DNA from: an uncultured bacterium
GTDB taxonomy: Bacteria; Cyanobacteriota; Vampirovibrionia; Gastranaerophilales; Gastranaerophilaceae
Length of the DNA: 57,079 bases
Direction: 5' to 3'
NCBI GenBank assembly: GCA_900551915.1
Contig: URXT01000011.1
Coordinates: forward strand, 1 to 57,079
The translations under genes and the position numbers were made by a program. The notes beneath the pieces are model-generated. The model had not been told where the DNA came from. It saw only the letters and a list, made by a program, of their open reading frames with translations, and made no database searches. Position 1 is the first letter of the stretch. Every line of letters starts with the position of its first letter. This document shows positions 1-9,145 of the stretch, one piece after another.

Positions 1-48
1 ATGAATTGAAGTAACGCTTACTTAACAAAAATACTTTTTGCTCAATAT

Positions 49-87
49 AGGCGCCCGTTATCATATTTGAGGCGCCTTTTTCTTTTT
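49..87 (+). terminator. Rho-independent terminator of an upstream gene
   Basis: A 7-bp perfect stem (AGGCGCC at 49-55 with GGCGCCT at 71-77) is followed by a T-rich tract to 87. It would end transcription entering from left of the window, so a plus-strand gene probably lies just outside. Confidence 0.8.
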
Positions 88-90
88 ATC

Positions 91-237
91 ATGTCATTCT
101 GAATCTGGTCTTTTGAGGTAGTCAGCCTTCTTTGCGTTGTGGCGAAGAATCCCCTTCCAAATCGTCTTGTAACAAAGCTCCTTCGCTATCTTTTGTCTGT
201 AGCTGTACGCCTTTCCAAATCATGCTCAGGATGACAT
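91..237. repeat. Intergenic element with terminal inverted repeats
   Basis: ATGTCATTCTGA at 91-102 is mirrored by TCAGGATGACAT at 226-237 (11 of 12 bases). The interior contains a 'gcgaagaatcccc' string like those in many non-autonomous intergenic repeats of bacteria. It has no coding potential. It lies between the terminator at 49-87 and the nadK promoter, and nothing else is visible from 238 to about 320. Confidence 0.55.
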
Positions 238-324
238 TGCGAGATAACTAGGCGTAATCAAATTCATATTAGCCAATCGACTATTATGATTTTGATTACG
301 TTTGCGTCATAACTTTACGGTCAT

Positions 325-353
325 TTGCGAAAAACGTTAATATATGGTATTTT
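325..353 (+). promoter_or_regulatory. Candidate nadK promoter, leaderless
   Basis: TTGCGA (325-330), a 17-bp spacer and TATTTT (348-353) are followed by exactly 6 nt and then the nadK ATG at 360. No purine-rich ribosome-binding site precedes the ATG, so transcription probably starts at or next to the start codon. Confidence 0.5.
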
Positions 354-359
354 TTATAT

Positions 360-1160
360 ATGAATTTGAAAAAGTATGTAATTTGTTTTAATAATAAAAT
401 CCCGCATTCAGTAAAAGTTAAAGATACTCTTGCTGAAATCCTTGCAAGTCATAATATTGAGGCACAAATTTTTGATATTGATAATTTAAAAACCGGTTCT
501 GATTTCGCTTTTGTAATTGGCGGTGATGGAACGATTCTCAAAGCTGCAAGATTTTTTGCCAAACATTCGACTCCGATTTTTGGTATAAATTTGGGACGGC
601 TTGGTTTTCTTTCCCAATCCCCGAAAGAAAATCTTGCAAAATCCGTTTTAAAAATCCTTGACGGCAAGTTTCATGTTGAAGAAAGAATTATGCTTCAGAG
701 CGGTGAAAACATTGCTTTAAATGATTTTGTTATAAAGGGCAATACACTTGGCAGAACTGCACGTTTATCGTTGAAGATTAATGGAAAACCGGTTTGTGAT
801 TATTTAGCTGACGGGCTTATAATTTCTACTCCAACAGGGTCTACAGCGTATGGCCTTTCGGCTGGGGGACCTGTGCTTTCGCCAAATCTGGGGGCGTTTG
901 TAGTCGTTCCTATTTGCCCGCATACGCTAACTGCAAGGCCTCTGGTAATTCCTGATAATGAATTAATTTCAATTTCTGTCAATGATTGTGAAAACGGGTT
1001 TGTTGTGTCGACTGACGGGCAGAGCTTTTATGAATGTAAATGCGATATAGAAATTGGAAAATCCGATTACAAAGCCAAGTTAGCACTTCTTGAAGACGCT
1101 GATTTCTATTCTGTATTGCGCGACAAGCTGCATTGGGGGATTTCTCCGGCAAAAATTTGA
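360..1160 (+). CDS. nadK: NAD kinase
   Basis: ATP-dependent phosphorylation of NAD to NADP in the cytosol. The 266-residue length is within the usual range for bacterial NAD kinases. The diagnostic GGDGT motif lies at residues 54-58, followed by the substrate loop GINLGRLGFL near 75-84 and the second family signature TPTGSTAYGLSAGGP near 155-169. The ATG at 360 is the only sensible start: the first strand (KKYVICFNN) begins right after it, and there is no Shine-Dalgarno site, which fits the leaderless promoter proposed at 325-353. It is transcribed alone and ends at the hairpin at 1195-1222. Family assignment is firm; physiological cofactor preference cannot be read from the sequence. Confidence 0.96.
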   Translation: MNLKKYVICFNNKIPHSVKVKDTLAEILASHNIEAQIFDIDNLKTGSDFAFVIGGDGTILKAARFFAKHSTPIFGINLGRLGFLSQSPKENLAKSVLKILDGKFHVEERIMLQSGENIALNDFVIKGNTLGRTARLSLKINGKPVCDYLADGLIISTPTGSTAYGLSAGGPVLSPNLGAFVVVPICPHTLTARPLVIPDNELISISVNDCENGFVVSTDGQSFYECKCDIEIGKSDYKAKLALLEDADFYSVLRDKLHWGISPAKI

Positions 1161-1194
1161 GTTTTAGCGCGGCGCTGTTGAAAAATTTTGCAAT

Positions 1195-1230
1195 AAAAAA
1201 GACGATTTAAAAACCGTCTTTTAATATTTT
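1195..1230. terminator. Bidirectional terminator between nadK and a small gene
   Basis: AAAAAAGACG (1195-1204) pairs with CGTCTTTT (1215-1222) around a 10-nt loop. A-rich and T-rich flanks on the two sides let it work for nadK (plus) and for the convergent gene at 1255-1539 (minus). Confidence 0.75.
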
Positions 1231-1254
1231 CCTTCTTTTCCTTTTTCCTATTAA

Positions 1255-1539
1255 TTATGCAACGACTTTTGATACAAAGTTTGTTATTTCGAATAATGTG
1301 TCCTTTACGAATTCTTTTGCAAGAGTGCTTATCGGCCTGTTCTCAATGCAGTCAAATACGTAATATATCGGGTCTTGTGATGTATTGAAACGCATTCTTC
1401 TGTCTTTTTTATCCAGATATGTGAAATCTTCGTAAGAAAAACCTCTGCTGCTTTTTCGGTTTGTTCTTTTTCTTATTAAACTTCCGAATTGTCCATTTCC
1501 GTTGGTATCATTTTTTGAACCTGATGCAGTTGGTAACAT
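1255..1539 (-). CDS. Small basic protein of unknown function
   Basis: A 94-residue protein I do not recognise. It starts with a Ser/Asn/Gly-rich segment (about residues 1-20) and a very basic stretch (RKRTNRKSSR), followed by a more regular C-terminal half rich in charged and hydrophobic residues with a predicted amphipathic end (FVKDTLFEITNFVSKVVA). No signal peptide or membrane segment is seen. A purine-rich AAGAAAGAGAGC lies just before the ATG, and the gene ends at a good convergent terminator, both arguing that it is real. It is monocistronic, divergent from nothing nearby and convergent with nadK. The basic patch could bind nucleic acid, but that is inference only. Confidence 0.6.
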   Translation of the reverse strand: MLPTASGSKNDTNGNGQFGSLIRKRTNRKSSRGFSYEDFTYLDKKDRRMRFNTSQDPIYYVFDCIENRPISTLAKEFVKDTLFEITNFVSKVVA

Positions 1540-1631
1540 TGTTAGCTCTCTTTCTTAAACTCTTTTTTATATCTCTTATATATATAAAGTATATCACAAG
1601 TTAAAAATTGCTTTTTTGTTCAAGGTATTGT

Positions 1632-1662
1632 AAAAAAAACTTAACAATTCTCCTGAGATGTT
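1632..1662 (-). terminator. Probable terminator of the RND efflux operon
   Basis: Read on the minus strand, an AACA/TCTC stem pairs with GAGA/TGTT (2-nt bulge) and is followed by a run of eight T, about 20 bp past the TolC stop codon. Confidence 0.6.
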
Positions 1663-1681
1663 GTAAACTTGCGCTTTTTCC

Positions 1682-3136
1682 TTAACTTTGCTTTTCAACA
1701 GAAGCCTTTGTATCATTATCAAGTTCAAGCTCAATGTCGTCTTCCTGATTTACAAGGTTTTTTCCGATTGCTTTTTCAAGCGCGGCTTTTGCCGAGTTGT
1801 ACTGGTAAAGTGCGCTGTAATAATTTAATTGAGCAGTCTGATATGAGGTTTGTGCTTCTTTAAGTTCAATCGGATTGGCTTCGCCGACGCGGTAGCGGCC
1901 GTATGAGAGTTCATAGTTTTCTTTTGCCTGTTTTACCTGCAAAATTGCGACCGGAATTTGGTTTTTCTTTTCTACAAGCGTCAAATACGCGTTTTGGATT
2001 TCGAGATATATTTGGTTTTGCGTATTTTGTGCGTTTGCAAGTTCTTTATCATACAAGTAACGAGCCTCTTTAATTTCGTTACGGATTAACATGCCGTTAA
2101 TTGTCGGAAAGTTTAAATATCCTCCGATGTTATAACCGTAGTTGTTAGTCCAGCTTTTACCGCCTACCTGATATTGGCCTTCTACTGAAAGTGTCGGGAA
2201 ATAAGATTTCTTCACCAGCTTAAGAGTTTGTTTTGCTGTTTCGACTTTTGTTTCGGCAAGTTTCAAATCAGGTCTTGATTCTCGTGCTATATCAACCGCT
2301 GCTTGTAATGTTATATCTACAGGCTCATATCGTAAGCGTTCCTGGACGGTGTATTCGTCAATAAAAGGAACTCCCATTACGTTATTTAACTTTGCCATTG
2401 CAAGATTTACAGCGTTACTTGCCTGAATAAGCTGAAGTTTCGCATTGCTTAAATTTGATTCTGCAATTGTTACATCTACTTTTGGATTTAAACCTATTTC
2501 GTAGAAGGCTTTAGCCTGGTCATAAAACATTGTGTATTGCGCGACCGTATTTTTTGCAACACGTTCGTTTTCGTAGGAGTACAAAAGATTGTAATAGGCA
2601 TCTTTTGTTTGATAGATTACAGTATTAATAGTTTCAGACAGTGTTGATTTTTGTCCTTCATATTCCAAACGTCTGATTGTTGCCTGATTTTGGGTTACGC
2701 CAAAGTCATAGAGCATCTGTTGCAATGTTATTTGCCCGAGTATGAAGTAATTAAAGGTCAAATTTCTTCCTAAAGCATCAGACAATTGAAGCTGTTTGAT
2801 TTTTGTGTAGCCGGTCTGCCAGCTGAATTGCGGGAAATAGTTTGACCAAACCTGTTTAATTCTCGAATCGGACGCCAGAACATCATGAAATGCCGCATTA
2901 ATCTGCGGATTGTTGCCAAGTGCGATTTCGAGGCACCTTTCAAGCGTAAGGTCAATATTTTTTTCAACTGAACCTTCTATGACAATTTTGTCATCAACTT
3001 TTTTCGGCAAAACTTCTTCAGCATGCGGGTATTCTTTTGTATTAATAGTGTTGCCAACGTTATTTATTATGTCCTGCGCGTAAGCCGTTGGACTTAAAGT
3101 TAATATTAATAATGTTGTTATGACTCTTTTAAGCAT
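1682..3136 (-). CDS. TolC-family outer membrane efflux protein
   Basis: Outer-membrane channel of a tripartite efflux pump, 484 residues, typical for the family. The N terminus (MLKRVITTLLILTLSPTAYA) is a clear Sec signal peptide cleaved near AYA-Q. The mature part shows the two-fold repeat of long helices expected of the OEP domain: TLERCLEIALGNNPQINAA near the start, and the second repeat beginning TLQAAVDIARESRPDLKLAE in the middle. The C terminus is acidic. The gene starts 3 nt after the stop of the RND transporter gene and is the last of three genes in order MFP, RND, OMF. A weak GGAAAG lies 11 nt before ATG, suggesting translational coupling. Substrate cannot be deduced from sequence. 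Confidence 0.93.
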   Translation of the reverse strand: MLKRVITTLLILTLSPTAYAQDIINNVGNTINTKEYPHAEEVLPKKVDDKIVIEGSVEKNIDLTLERCLEIALGNNPQINAAFHDVLASDSRIKQVWSNYFPQFSWQTGYTKIKQLQLSDALGRNLTFNYFILGQITLQQMLYDFGVTQNQATIRRLEYEGQKSTLSETINTVIYQTKDAYYNLLYSYENERVAKNTVAQYTMFYDQAKAFYEIGLNPKVDVTIAESNLSNAKLQLIQASNAVNLAMAKLNNVMGVPFIDEYTVQERLRYEPVDITLQAAVDIARESRPDLKLAETKVETAKQTLKLVKKSYFPTLSVEGQYQVGGKSWTNNYGYNIGGYLNFPTINGMLIRNEIKEARYLYDKELANAQNTQNQIYLEIQNAYLTLVEKKNQIPVAILQVKQAKENYELSYGRYRVGEANPIELKEAQTSYQTAQLNYYSALYQYNSAKAALEKAIGKNLVNQEDDIELELDNDTKASVEKQS

Positions 3137-3139
3137 AGG

Positions 3140-6100
3140 TTATAAACTTTCCTTATGATTTTTCTTTTCCTTGTATTCTTTTGCCAATTTGTGGGTAAAT
3201 TCTTTAAAACTTTCAATTAACACATAGTAAGCCGGAACAAGGAAGGTTCCGATAAACGCAACTGCCATCATCCCTCCGAAAACTGTCATACCGACTGAAT
3301 TACGGCTTGCCGCTCCGGCGCCTTGTGCAAACACCAGCGGAAGAAGCCCTAAGATGAACGCTATGTTTGTCATCATTACGGCTCTAAATCTTAACTTTGC
3401 AGCCTGTAATGCGGCTTCTTTGTAAGGCATTCCTTCTTCATGCGCATCTTTTGCGAATTCTATGATAAGAATTGCCTGTTTTGTAGAAAGCCCGATTAAC
3501 ATTACAAGCCCGATTTGAGCGTAAATATCGAGAGACAATCCTGAAAATGGTCCGAAAATTCCTGATACATACTGGAAGAATAATGCGCCGGCCAATGCAA
3601 CAGGTGATATCAAAAGTACAGCTATCGGCAGCATCCAGCTTTCATACAGCCCGACCAGAAACAGGTAAACAAATATCAGTGACATTGCAATAATAGGAAG
3701 AATTTGTCCTGAAGATTCGTGTTCCTGCAAAGAACTTCCTGACCAGGCGTATCCCATATCTTTTGGCAAAACTTCATCAGAAATTTGTTCCATTATCTTC
3801 ATTGCATCACCTGAACTGACACCTGTTCTGGTCATTCCGTTAATAGTAATTGCAGGGTACATATTAAACCTTGTCAAACTGTAAGGTCCGACAATTTCTT
3901 TTATATCAACCACCGAGGTAAGCGGAACCATATTTCCGTAATTATTTTTGACAAATATTTTGTATATATCAGCGGGTTTCTCTCTGAATTCTGATTCTGC
4001 CTGCAAATATACACGATAAACACGGCCGTATTTGTTGAAGTCGTTTACGTAGGATTTCCCGAAATAACCCGCAAGCGCGCTGTAAATTTCGGAGATTTCG
4101 ACGCCCTGTGCCATTGCTTTATCTGCGTTAACATTTATCAAAAGCTGCGGGAGGTTTGCTGTGAAAGAGGTGTAAACAAGCTGGAAGGCAGGATTTTTAT
4201 TGGCTTCGGCAATAAGCTTGACGGCTTCGTCATAAAGTTCCTGAGGCGTCCTGTCACCTTTATCTAAAAGCTGGTATTCAAAACCTCCGAACATACCCAA
4301 ACCGGAAATTGAAGGCGGTGCAAATACCGCAATTTTGGCTGATGGATAGTCTGAGAATTGTTTTTGCATTTGGCTCATAATACTTTGCATTGAAAGTTCT
4401 TTTGTTTTTCTTTCTGACCATTCCGTAAGTTCTGCAACAATAAGTGCTGTATTTTCACCGGAATAGCCGACAAGAGTAATCGTATTTTCAACGCCTTTGA
4501 TTGCAAGAATTTTTTCTTCTATTTCGGTTGCAACAATATCTGTTCTTGAAGCCGAAGAACCGTCCGGAAGCTGAACTTGCGCAAAGATTGCGCCTTTGTC
4601 TTCTGTTGGTAAAAATCCTTGCGGAATAAGTCTTCCAATAAATATAATAAGCCCTACAATTGCAAAAAATGTTATAATTGTTAATTTGGGTGAATCTATA
4701 AAGAATTTAGCTCCTATTAAATATTTATCTCTGATTTTGTTGAACCATTCATCAAATTTTTGGATAAATTTAATATGGTTTTCTTCCTCACCGGATTTCA
4801 AAACCATAGAACAGAGCGCTGGTGCTAATGTCAATGCGACAAGAGTTGATAAACCGATTGATGATGCAATACATAACGCAAACTGCCGGAACATCTGGCC
4901 GGTAATCCCTGCCATAAAAGAAACAGGTACAAATACTGCCATCAAAACTAATGAGGTTGCAAGTACAGCACCAAAAACCTCTTTCATTGTTACTTCAGTA
5001 GCGTCTTTAGGGGTTTTGCCTTCTTGAATATGTCTTTGGGTGTTTTCAAGTACAACAATGGCATCATCTACAACCAAACCTACCGCAAGAACTAATCCGA
5101 ATAATATCAACAGGTTTATTGAAAATCCAAGAATGTTCATGAAGATAAAAACGCCGATTAACGATACCGGAATAGCGCAGAAGGGAATAAATGCGGCTCT
5201 TGCGCTTCCTAAAAATAAATAAGTTACGATTCCGACAAGTACAATCGCAAGTCCGATGGCATTTATAACTTCTTTGATTGATTCACGCACAAACCGCGTT
5301 TCATCACGCTGAATTTTGTATTCTATGCCTTGAGGAAAACCTTTTGACAATTCTTCCATTTTCTTTTGGATTTTGTTTGAAAGGTCAATCGCATTAGCTT
5401 CCGGAAGCTGGCTTATTGAAATAATTGCTGAATCACGGCCGCCTATACGTGAAAAATATGAGTAACTTTCTGCACCTAATTCTACACGTGCAATATCTTT
5501 TAATTTAATCTGCGAACCATCAGGCTTTGAACGAACAATAATGTCTTCAAATTCGGTTGTATCCTGCAAGCGGCCTTTTGTACGCATTGTAAGCTTAATC
5601 ATTTGTTTATTTTTCATTGGTTCAACACCCAAATCGCCTGCCGGACTTTGAGTGTTTTGAGATTGTATTGCTTTGCTCACCTCTGCAATAGAAACACCAA
5701 GGTTTGCCATTTTTGTAGCATCAAGCCATATTCTCATTGAATAATCGGCTGAACCGAATACTGAAACTTTACCAACACCTTTGATACGTGCAAGCTCATC
5801 TTTTATATAAATCGAGGCGTAGTTTGCAATGTATAAAGAGTCATAAGTGTGTGTTGGCGAGTTTACGGAAATCATCATAAGACCGGGGCCGCCTGTGGAT
5901 TTTTTTACAGAAAGCCCATAGCGTTTAACATCTTCCGGAAGTCGTGGTGTTACGAGTTGAAGCTGGTTTTGAACGTTTACAACAGCCATATCCGGGTCTG
6001 ACCCAACTTCAAAATATAGTGTTAACTGGTATTGCCCGTTTTGAGATGTTGAGGACATGTAAATCATATCTTCAACCCCGTTCAGCTGAGCTTCAATCGG

Positions 6101-6301
6101 GGCTGCAACTGTAGATTCGACAACGTCAGAACTCGCGCCGGCATAAGTTGCTGTTACAACAACCTGCGGCGGGGTAATCGAGGGGTATTCTTCCAGCGGA
6201 AGAAGGTTTATCATAAGCATACCGGCAAGTATTATTGCCAGTGAAATTACAATAGCAAGTTTTGGGCGTTGTATAAATAAATTTCCGTTTTTTTCTGCCA
6301 T
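3140..6301 (-). CDS. RND-type hydrophobe/amphiphile efflux transporter (AcrB/MexB-like)
   Basis: Inner-membrane proton-driven pump subunit, 1053 residues, the normal size for the HAE-1 family. It opens with a cytoplasmic tail and TM1 (PKLAIVISLAIILAGMLMI), then PLEEYPSITPPQVVV, the classic start of the porter domain. TM4 carries the proton-relay pair in GLVVDDAIVVLEN (two adjacent Asp), and the second half has TM segments ending with GTFLVPAYYVLI. It lies between the membrane fusion protein (83 bp upstream) and the TolC-like gene (3 bp downstream), so all three pump parts are encoded together. Family calls for AcrB homologues are reliable; which drugs, bile salts or lipids are exported is unknown, although bile export would suit a gut lifestyle (inference). 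Confidence 0.95.
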   Translation of the reverse strand: MAEKNGNLFIQRPKLAIVISLAIILAGMLMINLLPLEEYPSITPPQVVVTATYAGASSDVVESTVAAPIEAQLNGVEDMIYMSSTSQNGQYQLTLYFEVGSDPDMAVVNVQNQLQLVTPRLPEDVKRYGLSVKKSTGGPGLMMISVNSPTHTYDSLYIANYASIYIKDELARIKGVGKVSVFGSADYSMRIWLDATKMANLGVSIAEVSKAIQSQNTQSPAGDLGVEPMKNKQMIKLTMRTKGRLQDTTEFEDIIVRSKPDGSQIKLKDIARVELGAESYSYFSRIGGRDSAIISISQLPEANAIDLSNKIQKKMEELSKGFPQGIEYKIQRDETRFVRESIKEVINAIGLAIVLVGIVTYLFLGSARAAFIPFCAIPVSLIGVFIFMNILGFSINLLILFGLVLAVGLVVDDAIVVLENTQRHIQEGKTPKDATEVTMKEVFGAVLATSLVLMAVFVPVSFMAGITGQMFRQFALCIASSIGLSTLVALTLAPALCSMVLKSGEEENHIKFIQKFDEWFNKIRDKYLIGAKFFIDSPKLTIITFFAIVGLIIFIGRLIPQGFLPTEDKGAIFAQVQLPDGSSASRTDIVATEIEEKILAIKGVENTITLVGYSGENTALIVAELTEWSERKTKELSMQSIMSQMQKQFSDYPSAKIAVFAPPSISGLGMFGGFEYQLLDKGDRTPQELYDEAVKLIAEANKNPAFQLVYTSFTANLPQLLINVNADKAMAQGVEISEIYSALAGYFGKSYVNDFNKYGRVYRVYLQAESEFREKPADIYKIFVKNNYGNMVPLTSVVDIKEIVGPYSLTRFNMYPAITINGMTRTGVSSGDAMKIMEQISDEVLPKDMGYAWSGSSLQEHESSGQILPIIAMSLIFVYLFLVGLYESWMLPIAVLLISPVALAGALFFQYVSGIFGPFSGLSLDIYAQIGLVMLIGLSTKQAILIIEFAKDAHEEGMPYKEAALQAAKLRFRAVMMTNIAFILGLLPLVFAQGAGAASRNSVGMTVFGGMMAVAFIGTFLVPAYYVLIESFKEFTHKLAKEYKEKKNHKESL

Positions 6302-6384
6302 ATTTTTATATTTACAGTTTCCGATTTTCTAAAATCGTAATCCTGTCCTTTCCTCTCTTAGTCTGTAAAAATGTTTTTTATAAT

Positions 6385-7572
6385 TTATTTTTTATTGTTT
6401 TCAATTTTATTTTCAGCTTTTTCTTCTTGTGATTTAAGTTTTTGCATCTCTTCTGCTGAGACTATAGTAACTGGACGGCCCGGGGTTACCTTTTGAAGAC
6501 CGTCTGTAACTATGCGGTCGCCTTTCTTAAGCCCGTCTTCCACTATCCAAAAATCTCCGTTTTGACCTTTTGTTTTTATGTAAGTAAGCTGTGGAAGGTC
6601 TTGGGCATCAAGTTTGTAAACATATTTTCCGGCCTGATTCTCCTGAACTGCCGTCTGCGGAACAACCGGAACGTTTGACGGTTTGTTTGCATAAAGTTTT
6701 ACCGTCAAAAATTCTCCCTGAATAAGTGTGTTATTCGGGTTTTGGAAAGTTGCTCTCATTGTAATTGTGCCTGTTGACTGGTCAACTTTATTGTCTTGAA
6801 AATCCTGTACGCCGTCTAATTTATATTTTTCGCCATTCGACATATATAATTCGACTTTTCTGTTCGTATTTGCTTCGCCGTCTGAATTTGAAAGGATTGC
6901 GTAATCGTTTGAATCGAGCGGGAAGGTTACATAAATAGGGTTCATACTGTTAATTGTTGTAAGCGCACCGGATGAAGGAGTTACATAGTTTCCGACAGTT
7001 ACATTGATAATCCCGACACGTCCGTCAACCGGAGATTTCACCATTGTGTAACCCATAATTCTTTTTGTATCATTGTAACTTGCTTCCGCTGATGCAAGCT
7101 GTGCTTTCAAAGAGTCTCTTTGTGATAACATTTGGTCGTATTGGGATTTTGCAATGTAATCTTTTGCAACAAGTTCTTTCGCTCTGGCAAGCTGTTTTTC
7201 TGCATAGGCTAATTGAGCTTTCAGATTTGCAACATTTGCTTGTGCAACTTTTTCAGAGTTTGAGAATTCTGTCGGTTCAATTTGGAAAAGGGTTTGACCT
7301 TGTTTTACATAATCGCCCTCTTTGAAGTAGCTTTTTGTTAAATATCCTGCAATACGCGCTAACACATCGACTCTGTATTTTGCAACAACGCGTCCGGGAG
7401 CTTCGTAAGTCCTTATGATACTGCGTTCGTTAATTGTTTCGACAACTACCTGTGGAGCCGGTTTGTTGCGCATTGCCTGGCCGGTTTTTATGTTTTTGTA
7501 TACGGACATTCCGTAACGCAGTAAAATCGCACCAAATATTACTGCTAATATTATAATAATAGTTTTCTTCAT
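6385..7572 (-). CDS. RND efflux periplasmic adaptor (membrane fusion protein, AcrA-like)
   Basis: Periplasmic adaptor linking the RND pump to TolC, 395 residues. An N-terminal hydrophobic segment (IIIILAVIFGAILL) serves as anchor or signal. There follows a lipoyl half-motif (GRVVAKYRVDVLARIAGYL), a long helical hairpin rich in Ala, Lys and Gln (about residues 95-165), the second lipoyl half (KSPVDGRVGIINVTVGNYV) and beta-barrel and membrane-proximal domains ending in GLKKGDRIVTDGLQKVTPG. No lipobox is present, so it is probably membrane-anchored rather than a lipoprotein. RBS GGGAG sits 5 nt before ATG. It is the first gene of the operon and lies directly behind a promoter with an overlapping palindrome at 7617-7632. 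Confidence 0.94.
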   Translation of the reverse strand: MKKTIIIILAVIFGAILLRYGMSVYKNIKTGQAMRNKPAPQVVVETINERSIIRTYEAPGRVVAKYRVDVLARIAGYLTKSYFKEGDYVKQGQTLFQIEPTEFSNSEKVAQANVANLKAQLAYAEKQLARAKELVAKDYIAKSQYDQMLSQRDSLKAQLASAEASYNDTKRIMGYTMVKSPVDGRVGIINVTVGNYVTPSSGALTTINSMNPIYVTFPLDSNDYAILSNSDGEANTNRKVELYMSNGEKYKLDGVQDFQDNKVDQSTGTITMRATFQNPNNTLIQGEFLTVKLYANKPSNVPVVPQTAVQENQAGKYVYKLDAQDLPQLTYIKTKGQNGDFWIVEDGLKKGDRIVTDGLQKVTPGRPVTIVSAEEMQKLKSQEEKAENKIENNKK

Positions 7573-7605
7573 TGCCTCTCCCTAATCTGCTAATATATTT
7601 TTTAG

Positions 7606-7633
7606 TGTATAAACTGTGTTGCATTTGCAACAA
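7606..7633 (-). promoter_or_regulatory. Efflux operon promoter with palindromic operator
   Basis: On the minus strand TTGTTG (7633-7628), 16 bp and TATACA (7611-7606) form a promoter 34 bp before the adaptor gene. A perfect inverted repeat, TGTTGCA-TT-TGCAACA at 7617-7632, covers the spacer and part of the -35. Its size and position fit a dimeric repressor (TetR- or MarR-like) operator. No regulator gene lies nearby. Confidence 0.6.
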
Positions 7634-7669
7634 TTTAATTATACCTGAGACATTTAAAAAATCAATAAT

Positions 7670-8266
7670 TTAATATCGCCCTTCCGGACAGTTTTTAAGG
7701 TAATCAAAAACTTTTTGAAGAGCCAGACTGCGGTGTGAAATGGTGTTTTTTTCATCTTCTGTCATTTCGGCCATTGTTTTTTTGGTGCCGTCAACAATAA
7801 AAACGGGGTCATATCCAAATCCGTTGGCGCCGTAGCGTGTTAAAGCTATTTTTCCAAGACATTCGCCGCGTGAGATGAAAACGGTTTCACCGTCAGGGTT
7901 AATTAAGGTCATTGAACACACAAATTTTGCACTGCGGTCTTGTGAATTTTTTAAGGCTTCCAATAATTTTTCAATACGTTTTTCCGGAGTTTTTGCATAT
8001 CGTGCCGAATGAATTCCCGGAGCGCCGTCAAGAGCATTTACGCAAAGCCCGGAATCGTCAGCAAGCGTGTATTCACCTGTCAGCCGGTTTGCTTCTTTTG
8101 CTTTAATATAAGAGTTCTCCTCAAAGGTCGCACCGTTTTCAACCGGATCAAAGTTCAAAGAGTTATCTATCGGTAAAAATTCTGCTCCGGTAAAATTGAA
8201 AAGTTTTGCAATCTCTTTTATTTCTTCAACTTTATGCGGGTTTTGTGTTGCAATTATTATTTTCAT
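7670..8266 (-). CDS. rdgB: XTP/dITP diphosphohydrolase (RdgB/HAM1)
   Basis: House-cleaning pyrophosphatase removing non-canonical purine nucleotides (dITP, XTP) from the pool. At 198 residues it has the normal size. Family signatures are all present: the N-terminal ATQNPHKVEEI substrate loop, YTLADDSGLCVNALDGAPG in the middle with the catalytic acidic pair, SARYA, and GANGFGYDPVF followed by ISHRSLALQK at the C terminus. It starts 17 bp downstream of uppS and is probably co-transcribed with it. Together with the dGTPase at 43279-44313 and the Ndk-like gene it forms the window's nucleotide-pool set, though these are not adjacent. Confidence 0.95.
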   Translation of the reverse strand: MKIIIATQNPHKVEEIKEIAKLFNFTGAEFLPIDNSLNFDPVENGATFEENSYIKAKEANRLTGEYTLADDSGLCVNALDGAPGIHSARYAKTPEKRIEKLLEALKNSQDRSAKFVCSMTLINPDGETVFISRGECLGKIALTRYGANGFGYDPVFIVDGTKKTMAEMTEDEKNTISHRSLALQKVFDYLKNCPEGRY

Positions 8267-8283
8267 AAACTTTATCTTTCCGT

Positions 8284-9024
8284 TTATTTCCCGTAGCGTC
8301 TCTGGCGGCTTTGGAATTCCATAATTGCCTCGGCAAGCGCCTTTTTGTCAAATTCCGGCCAGTATCTTTTGGTAACCAGTATTTCCGAATATGCAATCTG
8401 CCATAACAGATAGTTTGAAACTCTCATTTCGCCGCCGGTTCTGATAAGCAAATCAGGGTCAGGAATGTTTTTTGTATAAATATTTTGAGAGATAGTTTCT
8501 TCCGTGATTTCATCAGGTGAAATTTCACCGGTTTGCACTTTTTTGCAAATGTTTTTAACAGCATTTGTGATTTCGTCGCGCGCTCCGTAATTAAATGCAA
8601 TTTGAAGATTCACACCGGTGTTGTTTTTTGTTGTTTCAACTGCATTTTTTAATATTTTTTGAAGTTTTTCGCTTAATTTTGTTGTGTCGCCGATAAAAGA
8701 AATTACAACATTATTTTCGTGCATTTCTTTTAGTTCGTTTTGTAAAGTTACACCGAGCAAATCCATCAAAAATGCAACTTCCTCAGGATTTCTGTTCCAA
8801 TTTTCTGTTGAAAATGCGTAAACTGTCAGATATTTTACACCGAAATCGTCGCAGGCTCTCATTGCGGCTTTTAGAGCGTCAACGCCTTTTTTGTGCCCGA
8901 AGGCGGAAGGAAGATTTCGTTCTTTTGCCCAGCGGCGGTTTCCGTCCATAATGATTGCAATATGCTGTAATCCGGTTTGTCTTACTATCTCTTGAATTTC
9001 TTTTTCGGCTTGTAATAGAGGCAT
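8284..9024 (-). CDS. uppS: Isoprenyl transferase (undecaprenyl diphosphate synthase)
   Basis: Cis-prenyltransferase making the C55 lipid carrier for peptidoglycan, LPS and other glycans; cytosolic and membrane-associated. The catalytic signature IAIIMDGNRRWAKERN is near the N terminus, with GHKKGVDAL, YAFSTENWNR, LQIAFNYGARDEI and the C-terminal DLLIRTGGEMRVSNYLLWQ, which bear the conserved substrate-binding residues. An ATG at 9057 would add 11 residues, but AAAGGA lies 8 nt before the ATG at 9024, and MPLLQAEKEI is the better N terminus (246 residues, typical length). It is followed directly by rdgB. Confidence 0.95.
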   Translation of the reverse strand: MPLLQAEKEIQEIVRQTGLQHIAIIMDGNRRWAKERNLPSAFGHKKGVDALKAAMRACDDFGVKYLTVYAFSTENWNRNPEEVAFLMDLLGVTLQNELKEMHENNVVISFIGDTTKLSEKLQKILKNAVETTKNNTGVNLQIAFNYGARDEITNAVKNICKKVQTGEISPDEITEETISQNIYTKNIPDPDLLIRTGGEMRVSNYLLWQIAYSEILVTKRYWPEFDKKALAEAIMEFQSRQRRYGK

Positions 9025-9092
9025 TTTATTATTCCTTTGCCTGTTTATTATATACAAAAACGGTTGAGATGTAAAGCTGTAGTTTTGTTATA

Positions 9093-9119
9093 TAAAAACA
9101 GCGTATTCCTTGAATACGC
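9093..9119 (-). terminator. Terminator of the gene at 9146-9670
   Basis: GCGTATTC and GAATACGC form a perfect 8-bp stem with a 3-nt loop (9101-9119), followed on the minus strand by TGTTTTTATAT. It separates the upstream small membrane protein gene from uppS. Confidence 0.8.
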
Positions 9120-9145
9120 CGGTAACTTATATATTGATATTTAAT

